Of a stretch of 19,780 bases of DNA, positions 8,132 through 15,698 are shown piece by piece (position 1 is the stretch's first letter; each line of letters begins with the position of its first letter). Under the pieces are notes generated by a model that saw nothing but the letters and a program-made list of their open reading frames with translations, was not told the DNA's origin and ran no database searches. The DNA is from Oscillospiraceae bacterium. GTDB lineage: Bacteria; Bacillota_A; Clostridia; Oscillospirales; Oscillospiraceae. The translations under genes and the position numbers were made by a program. The stretch lies in assembly GCA_017537045.1 (NCBI GenBank), contig JAFYLN010000206.1, forward strand, positions 1 to 19,780. The letters are read 5' to 3'.

Positions 8132-9925
8132 TTAAGCTTCGGAGTATGGCAGAATCAGACGGATAATCGTTCCCTTCGGCTGCATGTCCAGCATGGAAAG
8201 GCCATAATCAGAACCATAATACAGCTGAATCCGTTCGTATACGTTTTTCAGGCCGATATGGGTACTGGCAACCTCCTGATTGTGGAAGGATCTCTTGATT
8301 TTTTCCTTTACTTCGTCCGGTATGCTGGGGCCATCATTGGATATATCGATAACAGTCCGGCCATCGTGCACATAGCAGTGCACCTCCAGTTTGCTGCTGG
8401 CAGCCTGCTTTTCCACGCCATGGATCACCGCATTTTCCACAATGGGCTGCAGCAGAAACCGCGGGATCTTGTAATCGCAAAGTTCCGGCTCCACGTAGAT
8501 AGAATAATTCAGACGGCTTTCAAAACGCTTCTGGCTGATGGAGAGGTAACGTCTGATGACCTCGATCTCCTCGTGCAGCGGCACGGTATCCGAGGATTCA
8601 TTGATGCTGTAGCGCAGAATGTACCCCAGATCCGTGATGATATGGCTCGTCTCATATTGTTCGTTTTCCAGCAGCATCCAGTTGACGCTGTCAAGAATAT
8701 TATAAAGGAAATGGGGAGAAAGCTGGCCGCGCAGAACCTTCAGACGGCTGATGGTCAGCAGTGCCTCCTGATTGCTGGAAAATTTCAGAAGTTCTTCATA
8801 TTTATCCAGCGTTTCATTCAGCGATGTGCCAAACAAATCAAAGGTACTGTCGCCTATGGACGGCACACGCACGGTCAGATTGCCGCCCTTGATCTCATCC
8901 ATGGTCACCAGCATCGGTTTCAGATTGTACAGCAGCCTTGCGGCAAAGAAATTTGTCAAAGCAACGCAGACAAAGGGCAGTGCCAGCAGGGGGATCAGCA
9001 GTTGCCATGTCAGCTTCAGTTCCTTGATGACCGAGCTTCTCGGTGTCAGACTGATCAGATGCCAGCCGGTTTTTTCACTTTCCAGCATGGAAAGCAAATA
9101 CTGTGTACCGCAAAGGGAAACACTTTCTCTGGATGGATTCAGCTCCGCCGTCAGCAGCTCCGCTTCCAATTCGCTGCTGATATTTCTATTGGAAGTAATA
9201 ATCCGGTTGGACTGATCCAGCACAATGATCATCTGATGCTCGTCGATGTGCTGGTTATTAAGGCATGCGCGGATCGCCGTATTTCTCACAAAGAGGCTTA
9301 CAATGCCGATGCAGCGGGTATTGCTGGCATCGTACATGGCAGAGGCGCAGCGAATGTACTTCGACCCTGCCTCACCGGATCCGGCCATGCCGTTATCATC
9401 CTTCTGAGAAAACCAGTACAGCGCACCGCTCTTTTTCAGAATCCGCTCCTCGTAGTCGCTTTCCATCAGGCGGAGCGTGCTGAGTGAAAGGTTATCATTG
9501 ACAGTGAATGCGTAGACCGTATTATTTGGCGTTTCGATGTAGATCATGTTCAGCAGGCTGCGGTTGGTCTTCAGCGTGCCCTCCATCAGCTCACGCAGGT
9601 CGCTTCTGTCAGAGCTGCCAACATGAAGGTCATCCTTTTCCATCATGGTATTGACGCTGCTGTTGATGGCAAGGCCCAGCACCACATCTTCGGCCATGGA
9701 AAATGTATCATGGATATTTCCACGAATATCCGTCAGCACACTGTTGGAATGCGTCCGGTTATTTTCTTCGATCAGGTCGGCGCTGATAAAATACATGGCT
9801 GTATACAGGAGCAATGCCGGAATGATGCTGACCAGCAGAAACACGGCAGCCATCTGGCGCAGGGCAAATGATGTTTTATAAGAGGAATAGGGGATTCCTC
9901 CGAGTTTTGCAACAAAACGCTTCAT
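8132..9925 (-). CDS. YesM-like sensor histidine kinase
   Basis: Membrane sensor kinase of the YesM/LytS class, 597 residues. It has a cytoplasmic N-terminus, membrane segment 1 (about 25-46), a large extracellular sensor region (about 47-300, probably Cache-like), membrane segment 2 (about 305-330) and a HAMP-like linker. The His_kinase (PF06580) domain follows, with the phospho-acceptor H405 in QLSPHFLYN. The ATPase domain has an N box (QPIVENAVIHG, about 493-503), the SNDGP motif (about 529-533) and the HIGLKNVYER G-box. I chose ATG 9925 because GGAGGG lies 9 nt upstream; the frame stays open further upstream but has no better start. First gene of the minus-strand operon. The extracellular domain probably senses the ligand, either directly or through the neighbouring binding protein. 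Confidence 0.93.
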   Translation of the reverse strand: MKRFVAKLGGIPYSSYKTSFALRQMAAVFLLVSIIPALLLYTAMYFISADLIEENNRTHSNSVLTDIRGNIHDTFSMAEDVVLGLAINSSVNTMMEKDDLHVGSSDRSDLRELMEGTLKTNRSLLNMIYIETPNNTVYAFTVNDNLSLSTLRLMESDYEERILKKSGALYWFSQKDDNGMAGSGEAGSKYIRCASAMYDASNTRCIGIVSLFVRNTAIRACLNNQHIDEHQMIIVLDQSNRIITSNRNISSELEAELLTAELNPSRESVSLCGTQYLLSMLESEKTGWHLISLTPRSSVIKELKLTWQLLIPLLALPFVCVALTNFFAARLLYNLKPMLVTMDEIKGGNLTVRVPSIGDSTFDLFGTSLNETLDKYEELLKFSSNQEALLTISRLKVLRGQLSPHFLYNILDSVNWMLLENEQYETSHIITDLGYILRYSINESSDTVPLHEEIEVIRRYLSISQKRFESRLNYSIYVEPELCDYKIPRFLLQPIVENAVIHGVEKQAASSKLEVHCYVHDGRTVIDISNDGPSIPDEVKEKIKRSFHNQEVASTHIGLKNVYERIQLYYGSDYGLSMLDMQPKGTIIRLILPYSEA

Positions 9926-9965
9926 GGCACCATACCCTCCGATCCTGCCGCTTTCTTTGGCTATT

Positions 9966-9994
9966 ATCATAACGCAGGCGCAGGATGATTGCAA
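9966..9994 (-). promoter_or_regulatory. promoter of the sensor kinase operon
   Basis: On the minus strand TTGCAA (9994-9989), a 17-bp spacer and TATGAT (9971-9966). The predicted start is near 9959, about 34 nt before the sensor kinase start codon. The good match suggests basal constitutive expression of the sensor and regulator. Confidence 0.55.
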
Positions 9995-10053
9995 ATAATT
10001 TGTGAAAACACCCAAAGATTTTATAACAAATCCGAAAAATCTTTCTATATTTC

Positions 10054-10106
10054 AGAAACATATTTTGTATAATATGAATTAGAAACATTCTCCAAAACAT
10101 GTTTCT
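10054..10106 (+). promoter_or_regulatory. regulated promoter of the ABC operon with AGAAACAT repeats
   Basis: A TATAAT -10 box (10068-10073) lies 70 bp before the binding-protein start, with no recognisable -35 at the right distance, as expected for an activator-dependent promoter. AGAAACAT occurs directly at 10054-10061 and 10081-10088 (27-bp step) and inverted as ATGTTTCT at 10099-10106. The last two copies form a perfect 8-bp dyad with a 10-bp spacer. These may be binding sites for the YesN-like regulator or another repressor; the dyad could instead act as a 5' hairpin in the mRNA, since transcription would start near 10080. Confidence 0.45.
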
Positions 10107-10142
10107 ATGGTTGAAATTCACAAAAGAAAAGGAGACGCAAAA

Positions 10143-11525
10143 ATGTTGAAGAAAACTTTGGCACTGTTTCTGGCAGTTCTGATGGTCGTTGGCCTGTTTG
10201 CAGGCTGCGGCAGCACACAGACTGACGAGCCCACAACCCCCGCAACCGATGCAAAGAACGAGGTTACTCCCACCGAAGAAAAGAAAGAAGAATCCGTTGA
10301 GGCTCAGAAGCCCAGTGGCACCCTGACCTGGCTGACCAACTCCACCTACGGCACCGTTCCCCAGAGCCTGGCCGATGCTTACATGGAGTACAACCCCAAC
10401 GCAAAGATCGTTTGTGAAGCTTACACCCGTACTGAGCTGATGAAGGTCATCGACATCAAGATCGGTGCCGGCGACACCAGCTACGACGTGATGTTCGTCG
10501 ACCAGCCCCTGATTGCTTCCTACTACTGGAAGGATTACCTGCTGCCCCTGAATGATTACTTCTCCGATGCTGAGCTGGATCTGTTCACCGAGGCTGATCT
10601 GGGTGCCGGTTATGTGGAAGGCGATCTGGAAGCACTGCCTCTGACCTCCTCCTCTCAGGTTCTGATGGTCAATCTGGATCTGCTGAAGGAAGCCGGTCTG
10701 GAACTGAGCGAAGATGTTCTGAACCTGAAGGACCGCCTGACCTGGGAAGAGATGATCGACATTGCTACCAAGTTCCAGGACAAGATGGATCCCGACCACA
10801 GCAAGGGCTACTGGGGCTTCGTGTTCGGTCAGCAGAGCAATGCTTACCAGCTGCTGGCTCTGGGCAACTCCCTGGGCGAAGTTGCAATCGCTGATGACGG
10901 TGTCACCATCGAAGGTGTTCTGAATACCGAGGGCTGGGAAAAGGCTCTGGGCTTCTATCAGGACTGCTACACCACCTACAAGGTCTCCCCCGTCGGCTCC
11001 TCCGACGATGAGATCAAGTCTCTGTTCTACAGTGGTAAGATCCTGTTCTACGTTGCAAATACCATCCGTGCCGCAGAGGCTGACTTCAATATCGCCGGCA
11101 TCCTGCATCCCTACTTTGAGGGCGGCGAGGTCACCGTTCCCACCGGCAGCTGGTATCTGGGCATCAACAAGCATACCACCCAGTCTGAGCTGGCTGTAGA
11201 CTTCCTGCGTTTCTGCACCGCCGGTGAAGGCGCACGTCTGTGGATGATCAACAACAACCAGGTTCCCGCCCGTGTTGACCTGCTGGCCGACATCACCGAC
11301 GGCAAGGTCGAAGCATTCAACGAGTGGCCTGGCTACGCTACCACCATCGCAGCTATGGAAAACCTGTCCGGCGTCGGCTATCCCCGTCCCACTTCCTACG
11401 GCTGGGGCTCCTTCGACTCCATCTTCAGCAGCATGGTCGGCGACCTGCGCAGCGGCGCTGATGTCAAGGCATCTCTGGATGCTGCTGCAGAGCAGCTGCA
11501 GGCTGACTTCAACCAGTACAAGTAA
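10143..11525 (+). CDS. ABC transporter extracellular solute-binding lipoprotein (family 1)
   Basis: Binding protein of a CUT1-type ABC importer, anchored to the outer face of the membrane. The 460-residue precursor has a lipoprotein signal (positive MLKK, hydrophobic stretch, lipobox FAGC with lipidated C22), a Thr/Glu/Lys-rich linker (about 23-65) and then the mature fold from about residue 67 (GTLTWLTNSTYG...). Late residues such as GSWYLGINKHT fit the MalE/UgpB-like fold. I chose ATG 10143 because GGAG (10131-10134) lies 8 nt upstream and the signal peptide starts there. Codon use is strongly biased to C-ending codons (AAC, CCC, GGC, GAC), more than its neighbours, suggesting high expression. 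The two following nucleoside hydrolases suggest a nucleoside or N-glycoside ligand, although known nucleoside-binding lipoproteins are of the BMP/PnrA class, which this is not. Confidence 0.92.
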   Translation: MLKKTLALFLAVLMVVGLFAGCGSTQTDEPTTPATDAKNEVTPTEEKKEESVEAQKPSGTLTWLTNSTYGTVPQSLADAYMEYNPNAKIVCEAYTRTELMKVIDIKIGAGDTSYDVMFVDQPLIASYYWKDYLLPLNDYFSDAELDLFTEADLGAGYVEGDLEALPLTSSSQVLMVNLDLLKEAGLELSEDVLNLKDRLTWEEMIDIATKFQDKMDPDHSKGYWGFVFGQQSNAYQLLALGNSLGEVAIADDGVTIEGVLNTEGWEKALGFYQDCYTTYKVSPVGSSDDEIKSLFYSGKILFYVANTIRAAEADFNIAGILHPYFEGGEVTVPTGSWYLGINKHTTQSELAVDFLRFCTAGEGARLWMINNNQVPARVDLLADITDGKVEAFNEWPGYATTIAAMENLSGVGYPRPTSYGWGSFDSIFSSMVGDLRSGADVKASLDAAAEQLQADFNQYK

Positions 11526-11559
11526 TTTCCTCTAAAGAAAAAGAATAATTCCTAGCAAT

Positions 11560-11593
11560 AAGGCTCGGGTTTGGATAACCAAGCCCGAGCCTT
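11560..11593 (+). terminator. strong intercistronic hairpin between binding protein and permease
   Basis: A 15-bp stem (AAGGCTCGGGTTTGG paired with CCAAGCCCGAGCCTT, one G-U pair) closes on a 4-nt loop. It is followed by TCTCGAATTTT rather than a clean T run. In ABC operons such hairpins protect the 3' end of the binding-protein mRNA and partly reduce read-through, giving more binding protein than permease. I read it as an attenuator or stabiliser, not a full terminator. Confidence 0.7.
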
Positions 11594-11630
11594 CTCGAAT
11601 TTTCGCCTGTGCTGCAAAGGAGTATACACT

Positions 11631-12545
11631 ATGGCACTGAAAACGAAAAAGAATGCCCCGGCAGCCAGCGGTACACTGCCGGTGTACCGACTGTCCAGAA
11701 AAATCACACCGTATATGTTTGTTCTTCCTGCGGTCATCGTCCTGCTTTTGTTTAAAGTAGGACCTATCTGCGTCAGCATCGTAGGTAGCCTGTATAAAAC
11801 CGGTGCGAAGAACATTTCCCGTTTTGTCGGCATTCAGAATTACATCAATCTTTTCCAGGATAAGATTTTCTACACTTCTCTGAAAAATACCATTGTTTTC
11901 AACCTGATCACGACTCCCGTAGAAGTTGTGATGGCCTTTATTCTGGCGCTGGTCTTCAATCAGACCCTGAAAGGCATCAAGGTTTTCCGGACGATCTTCT
12001 ATCTGCCTGTCTGTATTTCTATGGTCATGTCCACCACCGTGTGGGCGCTGATGATGAACCCCTATGCCGGCCTGATGAACACCTTCCTCAGTCTGTTCGG
12101 TATCGGCCAGCAGGGCTTCCTGACAGACCCCAAACAGGCGCTTGCCTGCATTATGCTGATTGCCGCATGGAAAACCACACCTTACTGGATGATGTTCATG
12201 CTTGCAGGTATGCAGTCCATTCCCGACAGCATTTATGAAGCTGCCCTGCTTGATGGTGCAACGGGTGCGCAAAAGACATTCCACATCACGATCCCCATGA
12301 TGCGCAATACCTTTGGCTTTGTCGTTGTATCCAACTCCATTACGAATTTGTTGCTGTTTGCGCCTATGTATGTGCAGACAAACGGCGGTCCTTCCAACTC
12401 CACCAACGTGTTGATGCTGGAGGCATATAAGTCCGCATACAGCTATAATAATATGGGACGCTCGTACACAATCGTAACGATTTTGATTCTGGTAAGTATT
12501 CTGTTCCTGTGGATTCAGAATAAGTTCTTCCGGATCACAGATTGA
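11631..12545 (+). CDS. ABC sugar-type permease, MalF/UgpA-like
   Basis: First inner-membrane subunit of the CUT1 importer, 304 residues with six predicted membrane segments. The cytoplasmic coupling loop has the EAA motif near residues 203-222 (EAALLDGATGAQKTFHITIP), which docks on the ATPase. I chose ATG 11631 because AAAGGAG (11616-11622) lies 8 nt upstream; upstream in-frame codons fall inside the intercistronic hairpin. It is followed after 10 bp by the second permease. No ABC ATPase gene lies in the window, as is common for CUT1 systems in Firmicutes, which share an MsmX/UgpC-type ATPase. Confidence 0.93.
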   Translation: MALKTKKNAPAASGTLPVYRLSRKITPYMFVLPAVIVLLLFKVGPICVSIVGSLYKTGAKNISRFVGIQNYINLFQDKIFYTSLKNTIVFNLITTPVEVVMAFILALVFNQTLKGIKVFRTIFYLPVCISMVMSTTVWALMMNPYAGLMNTFLSLFGIGQQGFLTDPKQALACIMLIAAWKTTPYWMMFMLAGMQSIPDSIYEAALLDGATGAQKTFHITIPMMRNTFGFVVVSNSITNLLLFAPMYVQTNGGPSNSTNVLMLEAYKSAYSYNNMGRSYTIVTILILVSILFLWIQNKFFRITD

Positions 12546-12555
12546 GGCAAATGCT

Positions 12556-13404
12556 ATGAACAAAAGAACAAAAACTGGACTTCTGAATACTTTGAAGTAT
12601 GCAGGGCTGATCTTGGCGGCATTTATCATTCTGATGCCCATCCTTTGGTTCATCACCTCCTCTTTCCGCACCAATGAGGAAGTTTTTGCCAATATCAACC
12701 CCTTCTCCCTGCAAAAGATGTTCTTCGGTAATTATTCTCTGGAAAATTACCGCACCATCTTCACCAAGTATGACTTCTCCCAAACCGTTACCAACACCCT
12801 CGTCATCTGTTTCCTGACCATCACCATCGGCATTGTTGTCTGTTCCATGGCCGGCTACGCCCTGGCAAAAATGAAGTTCCGCGGCCGCGGCCTGGTTTTT
12901 GCACTGGTGCTGTTTGCCATCATGGTTCCTTTCGATGCCATCGCCATTCCTTTGTACACGATCATCACGAAGCTCGGCTGGGTCGATACCTATCAGGCCA
13001 TCGTCCTGCCCGCTGTAGCAAACGGCATGACCATCTTCATGTTCCGCCAGAGCTTCCGGGATATTAACGACTCCCTGCTGGAGGCCGCCCGTATTGACGG
13101 TGCCGGTGAGTTCCGTACCTTCTGGCAGATCGTTATGCCCATCTCCCTGCCCTCCGTCATCAGCGGTTCTCTGGTCATGTTCACCGCCCAGTGGAACGCC
13201 TTTATGTGGCCGCTGCTGGTTGCCCGCTCTGACAAGCTGAAGATGCTGCAGGTTGCTCTGGCAGACTTTCAGCTGGAAAACGGCACCATGTGGTCTGAAC
13301 TGTTTGCGGGTATCACCATCTCCATGCTGATCCCCTGCATGATTCTGATTCCTTTCCAGAAATACTATATCCGCGGCATTGGCTCTTCCGGCATGAAGGA
13401 GTAA
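12556..13404 (+). CDS. ABC sugar-type permease, MalG/UgpE-like
   Basis: Second membrane subunit of the same importer, 282 residues with six predicted membrane segments. The EAA coupling motif lies at about residues 176-195 (EAARIDGAGEFRTFWQIVMP). The N-terminus (LMPILWFITSSFRTNEEVF) is typical of MalG-like CarB-type permeases. GAGG precedes ATG 12556 by about 9 nt. It forms a heterodimer with the upstream permease; length and order (binding protein, MalF-like, MalG-like) are standard for CUT1 operons. Confidence 0.93.
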   Translation: MNKRTKTGLLNTLKYAGLILAAFIILMPILWFITSSFRTNEEVFANINPFSLQKMFFGNYSLENYRTIFTKYDFSQTVTNTLVICFLTITIGIVVCSMAGYALAKMKFRGRGLVFALVLFAIMVPFDAIAIPLYTIITKLGWVDTYQAIVLPAVANGMTIFMFRQSFRDINDSLLEAARIDGAGEFRTFWQIVMPISLPSVISGSLVMFTAQWNAFMWPLLVARSDKLKMLQVALADFQLENGTMWSELFAGITISMLIPCMILIPFQKYYIRGIGSSGMKE

Positions 13405-13427
13405 TCCGGATATAAGGAGAATTACTT

Positions 13428-14708
13428 ATGACAGATCGCGATTTTGAAAAAACAACTGTCTGGTCCATGCTTTCAGAATACGGAAAACGTGTCCGTTTCC
13501 TGACCGACGGCGTTCTGGGACAAACATGGGAAGCAAGAAAATCTGCCTATACCTTCAATGCCACACTGGGCGAATATAAGGAGCATGGCAAGGACACCTG
13601 CGTTCAGGCGCTGTATCAAAACCTGAAAGCCTTTGACCCTGCCGATGTCTGCGCCTATGCGCAGCCCGGCGGTCTTCCCCGGCTCCGCCAGCTTTGGAAG
13701 GCGAAAATGCTGCAGGAAAACCCCATGATGCAAAGCCTGAACCTTTCGCTGCCGCTGGTTTGTGCCGGTTTGACCCACGGATTGTCTCTGGTGGGTGAAA
13801 TGTTCCTGAATCCGGATGACCCCGTGATTCTACACGACATGCACTGGGAAAACTATGAGCTGATCTTCCATACCCGCTCCGGCGGCAGGATCGTCCATTA
13901 CCCCACGTTCCGTGACGGCGGATTTAACGTCGGGGGACTCAGGGAAAGCATTCTGGCAGAGCCTTCCGAAAAGCAGCTGGTGGTTCTGAACTTCCCCAAC
14001 AATCCCACCGGTTATATGCTCTCCCCGGAGGAAGCACTTCATATCCGTGAGGTGCTGCTGGAATGTGCCGAGGCAGGCAAAAAGCTGGTTGTTCTCTGCG
14101 ATGATGCCTACTATGGCTTCTGGTATGCCGACGGCATTCTGACGGAAAGCATTTTTGGTTTCCTGACCGGCCTGCATCCCAACATCCTGACAATCCGGCT
14201 GGATGGTGCCACGAAAGAGTATTTCGCCGGCGGCCTGCGGATGGGCTTTTTGACCTACGGCGGTCAGGAACAGGAAACGCTGAATATGCTGGAGAAAAAG
14301 ACCATGGGTGCCATCCGCATCAGTGTCTCCAGCTCCTCCCGCCTGTCGCAGGCGATTCTGATCTCCTGTCTGGAATCTGAGGAAATTACTGCGGAACTGG
14401 AGCAGAAAAAAGCCAGCCTCCGCCACCGCGGACAGCTGGTGCTGGATTACTGCAAAAAGGGAAGCGCCGCTGGCCTGTGGGAAGCTGCACCCTTCCGCTC
14501 CGGTTTCTTTATCTGCATTTATGTCAACACCAATGCACAGCTGCTGCGCAGGCATCTGCTGGATCACTACGGCATCGGCATCATTGCCCTCGGTGACGGT
14601 CTGATCCGCATTGCCCTGCCCTGCATGGAGGAGTCTGAAATCTGTACGCTGTTTGGTCTTCTGGATCAGGCCATCGCAGAAACGGAGGCTGAATATGGAA
14701 AAACGTAA
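13428..14708 (+). CDS. PLP-dependent class I/II aminotransferase
   Basis: Cytoplasmic fold-type I PLP enzyme, 426 residues. Visible are NFPNNPTGY (188-196, with the PLP-contacting N192), CDDAYYGFWY (224-233, with the Asp that binds the pyridine nitrogen and Y228), the Schiff-base lysine K263 in DGATKEYF and the phosphate-binding R271 in GGLRMGF. A late arginine in GLIRIALP is placed to bind the substrate carboxylate. All catalytic residues are present, so it should be active. AAGGAG (13414-13419) lies 8 nt before the ATG; the 3' end overlaps the next gene by 14 nt, indicating translational coupling. An aminotransferase is unexpected in a nucleoside or sugar uptake operon; it may act on an amino-acid part of the substrate. 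Exact substrate unknown; a C-S lyase or other PLP reaction cannot be excluded. Confidence 0.88.
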   Translation: MTDRDFEKTTVWSMLSEYGKRVRFLTDGVLGQTWEARKSAYTFNATLGEYKEHGKDTCVQALYQNLKAFDPADVCAYAQPGGLPRLRQLWKAKMLQENPMMQSLNLSLPLVCAGLTHGLSLVGEMFLNPDDPVILHDMHWENYELIFHTRSGGRIVHYPTFRDGGFNVGGLRESILAEPSEKQLVVLNFPNNPTGYMLSPEEALHIREVLLECAEAGKKLVVLCDDAYYGFWYADGILTESIFGFLTGLHPNILTIRLDGATKEYFAGGLRMGFLTYGGQEQETLNMLEKKTMGAIRISVSSSSRLSQAILISCLESEEITAELEQKKASLRHRGQLVLDYCKKGSAAGLWEAAPFRSGFFICIYVNTNAQLLRRHLLDHYGIGIIALGDGLIRIALPCMEESEICTLFGLLDQAIAETEAEYGKT

Positions 14709-15684
14709 AATCATTCTGGATGTCGATACCGGAAGTGACGACGCGGTAGCCATTATGACCGCGCTGCTGAGTGACGAGCTGGAGCTGATCGGTATTACGA
14801 CTGTTCACGGAAATCTTCCCATTGATTACACCACTGACAACACCCTGCGCGTGGTAGAGCTGATGAAGTCCGACGTTCCGGTTTACCGCGGCTGCGGTTT
14901 CCCGCTGGTGCAGGATCTGCTGCCCGGCCGGAAGATCAATGCAGGTGAATTGGGTGAAACGACCATTATTGACGGAAAAGTCATTGCCGTTCACGAAAAG
15001 GAGCTGCCGCTCCCCAAGCCCACCACCCAAGTGCAGAATGAGCATGCAGTCAGCTGGCTTCTGCGCACATTGAAGGAAACCAGGGAAAAGATCACCCTAA
15101 TCCCCGTCGGTGCCATGACCAATATTGCAACTGTCCTGCGTCTTGACCCCACCGTTGCAGAGAATATTGAAGAGATCGTCTGTATGGGTGGCGGTGTGAA
15201 TATCCACAACCGGGCTTTCCGCAGTGAAACCAATTTCTACAACGATCCCGAAGCCGCAAAAATTATGATCAACAGCGGTGTCAAGGTCACCATTGTCACA
15301 CTGGATGCCACCCACAGCTCCTGGTTTGGCTACGAAGAGGTGGATAAGCTGCGCTCACTGCACAACAAAGCCGGTGATTTTGCTGCGGATATGCTCTACC
15401 ACAGAATTCACTCCGCAAACCTGAGCGGTGCAAGAAAAGAACCCAAGAGCGCACTTCATGATGTTCTGGCTGTATGTGCGGTGATCGATCCCACTGTGCT
15501 GACCGACGTTCGTCAGGAAGCCTGCGATGTGGATATCAGCGGCGGCATTGCAGACGGCCAGCTGATGACTACCATGCGTTACAAGTACAGCACTCCCAAG
15601 CTGCCTACCTACGTTGCTTATAAGGGTGACGGCGAAAAGCTCTTTGAGATGCTTGTTGCCCGTCTTAAAAAAGCGCCCTGCTAA
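14695..15684 (+). CDS. nucleoside hydrolase (IUNH family), canonical type
   Basis: Ca2+-dependent N-ribohydrolase expected to split a ribonucleoside into free base and ribose in the cytoplasm. The 329-residue product has the calcium/ribose-binding N-terminal motif DVDTGSDDAVAIM (D9, D11, D15, D16), a VCMGGG loop, TNFYNDPEAA, and the C-terminal HD pair (H255, D256) in SALHDVLAV. All are intact and the length is normal. I chose ATG 14695 because GGAGG (14684-14688) lies 6 nt upstream and the protein begins MEKRKIILDVDTG; the start lies inside the end of the aminotransferase gene. Presence of the HD histidine resembles the inosine/uridine or pyrimidine-specific (RihA/RihB-type) groups. Ribose released would feed the ribokinase-like enzyme encoded divergently. 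Confidence 0.92.
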   Translation: MEKRKIILDVDTGSDDAVAIMTALLSDELELIGITTVHGNLPIDYTTDNTLRVVELMKSDVPVYRGCGFPLVQDLLPGRKINAGELGETTIIDGKVIAVHEKELPLPKPTTQVQNEHAVSWLLRTLKETREKITLIPVGAMTNIATVLRLDPTVAENIEEIVCMGGGVNIHNRAFRSETNFYNDPEAAKIMINSGVKVTIVTLDATHSSWFGYEEVDKLRSLHNKAGDFAADMLYHRIHSANLSGARKEPKSALHDVLAVCAVIDPTVLTDVRQEACDVDISGGIADGQLMTTMRYKYSTPKLPTYVAYKGDGEKLFEMLVARLKKAPC

Positions 15685-15698
15685 GAAGGAGGTTTCCC

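Noticed and set aside
10081..10142. A riboswitch in the leader of the ABC operon (purine or similar)
   Set aside because: The leader is only about 60 nt with one simple dyad; there is no room for, or sequence of, a known aptamer.
9876..11174. A 432-codon minus-strand frame overlapping the binding-protein gene
   Set aside because: Antisense to the lipoprotein gene and to the divergent promoters; no start signals and no recognisable domain.
13830..14753. A 307-codon minus-strand frame opposite the aminotransferase
   Set aside because: Antisense shadow of a gene with all PLP motifs; the translation has no domain.
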